From Acinetobacter vivianii (GTDB lineage: Bacteria > Pseudomonadota > Gammaproteobacteria > Pseudomonadales > Moraxellaceae): 64,000 bases of DNA. The stretch is taken from positions 510,251 through 574,250 of the forward strand of contig NZ_BMDR01000002.1 in the NCBI RefSeq assembly GCF_014635885.1. The letters are read 5' to 3'. The stretch's first letter is position 1, and each line of letters starts with the position of its first letter. A program made the position numbers and the translations under genes. Positions 63,221 through 64,000 of the stretch are shown one piece after another. The notes under the pieces are model-generated. The model searched no databases and was not told the DNA's origin. It was given only the letters and a program-made list of their open reading frames with translations.

Positions 63221-64000
63221 ATGGATGTAGACAATAAACATGAGTTAAAACAAGGTCTATCCAATCGGCATATTCAGTTGATTGCGCTAGGTGGTGCGGT
63301 AGGCACAGGATTGTTTTTAGGCATCTCGCAAACCATTAAATTGGCGGGGCCGTCGGTTCTACTTGGATATGCATTGGCAGGTGTCATTGCTTTTTTAATT
63401 ATGCGCCATTTAGGTGAAATGGTGGTCGAGGAACCAGTGAGTGGTTCCTTTAGTTATTTTGCCAATAAATATTGGGGCCCAATGGCTGGCTTTATGTCTG
63501 GCTGGAATTATTGGGTGCTTTATGTGCTGGTCAGTATGGCCGAACTGAGTGCGATTGGTACCTTTGTGCAGTTTTGGTGGCCCGAGCTACCCACATGGAT
63601 CACGGCTTTATTCTTTTTTCTACTGATTAACGGGATCAATCTGGTCAATGTCCGCTTCTTTGGAGAATCTGAGTTCTTATTCTCCTGTATCAAGATTATT
63701 GCCATCCTGAGCATGATTGGTTTTGGACTTTATTTATTGATCTCTGGCAGTGCAGGCCCGCAAGCGAGTGTTGCAAACTTATGGCAATTCGGTGGCTTTT
63801 TTCCAAACGGCATGCATGGTTTTATTATGGCGATGGCGGTGATCATGTTTGCTTTTGGTGGTCTTGAGTTGATTGGTATTACTGCGGCTGAGACCAAAAA
63901 TCCAGATAAAACCATTCCTAAAGCGGTGAACCAGATTGTTTATCGTATCCTGATTTTCTATATCGGTGCGATTGGCGTATTGCTGTGTTTATTTCCGTGG
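63221..64000 (+). CDS. Aromatic amino acid permease (AroP/PheP-like, truncated at window end)
   Basis: The frame starts at ATG 63221, with GGAG 7 bases upstream, and runs open for 260 codons to the window end. The sequence has the APC-family opening GLSNRHIQLIALGGAVGTGLF, the GEMVVEEPVSGSFSYFANKYWG loop, and the FGGLELIGITAAETKNPDKTIPKAVN block. All fit AroP/PheP. It imports phenylalanine, tyrosine or tryptophan with protons. The C-terminal half is outside the window. It lies just after the decarboxylase gene. Confidence 0.92.
   Translation, partial: MDVDNKHELKQGLSNRHIQLIALGGAVGTGLFLGISQTIKLAGPSVLLGYALAGVIAFLIMRHLGEMVVEEPVSGSFSYFANKYWGPMAGFMSGWNYWVLYVLVSMAELSAIGTFVQFWWPELPTWITALFFFLLINGINLVNVRFFGESEFLFSCIKIIAILSMIGFGLYLLISGSAGPQASVANLWQFGGFFPNGMHGFIMAMAVIMFAFGGLELIGITAAETKNPDKTIPKAVNQIVYRILIFYIGAIGVLLCLFPW

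Noticed and set aside
1..64000. CRISPR array, tRNA or rRNA genes, prophage, insertion sequence
   Set aside because: No regular direct repeats with spacers, no tRNA-like cloverleaf or rRNA sequence, and no transposase or phage gene were found by reading.

Overview
The window is a gene-dense, low-GC gammaproteobacterial chromosome segment that fits the genus Acinetobacter. Pointers are the adjacent dat-ddc pair for 1,3-diaminopropane synthesis, two isocitrate dehydrogenases (monomeric and dimeric) around an RluE-type pseudouridine synthase, a DesT/oxidoreductase/desaturase trio, an RapA homologue, and AT-rich intergenic DNA with many simple hairpin terminators. I see no rRNA, tRNA, CRISPR array, prophage or intact insertion sequence. 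Genes are cut only at the two window edges (a rhomboid protease on the left, an aromatic amino acid permease on the right), and I found no broken genes.

Layout. 1-5.5 kb: rhomboid protease, peptidoglycan glycosyltransferase MtgA, polyphosphate kinase, nitronate monooxygenase-like flavoprotein, VIT-type metal transporter. 5.7-12.6 kb: an exopolysaccharide locus that is neither canonical pga nor canonical bcs. A four-TM protein with what looks like a degenerate GGDEF domain, an unknown membrane-anchored protein, a GT2 synthase, a BcsB-like periplasmic protein and a DUF4434-like lipoprotein form one tightly packed minus-strand operon, facing a plus-strand TPR/beta-barrel gene that resembles the phage N4 receptor NfrA. 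12.7-22.9 kb: photolyase, SlyD, NDH-2, a D,D-carboxypeptidase, an M61 peptidase, an exported hydroxyisourate hydrolase-like protein, an outer membrane barrel and a CusRS-type two-component system. 23-30.6 kb: the two isocitrate dehydrogenases, RluE, a pentapeptide-repeat protein, a 54-residue XapX protein, a DJ-1/PfpI protein and PhzF.

30.7-44.5 kb: an M16 peptidase with a good Fur box, small conserved genes, a CYTH-CHAD protein, ThiE, HemL, a GlcG/HbpS protein, an RluA-family enzyme and RapA. 44.5-51.1 kb: Dps, an AI-2E family transporter, a DesT-like regulator divergent from a ferredoxin reductase and acyl desaturase, and a TetR-GFA pair divergent from a DUF4442 gene, with a perfect palindrome between them. 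51.2-57.7 kb: a TonB-dependent receptor, a SIMPL-domain protein and dat-ddc. 57.7 kb to the end: a Rieske oxygenase, an aldehyde dehydrogenase, an Lrp-type regulator, an indolepyruvate/phenylpyruvate decarboxylase and an AroP/PheP permease, which together suggest Ehrlich-type use of aromatic amino acids (uptake, decarboxylation of the keto acid, oxidation of the aldehyde to the arylacetate).

The most interesting parts are the exopolysaccharide locus with its putative c-di-GMP-sensing pseudo-GGDEF protein, the iron-regulated M16 peptidase (PqqL/FusC-like size and location), and several regulator/operator pairs readable directly from the DNA.
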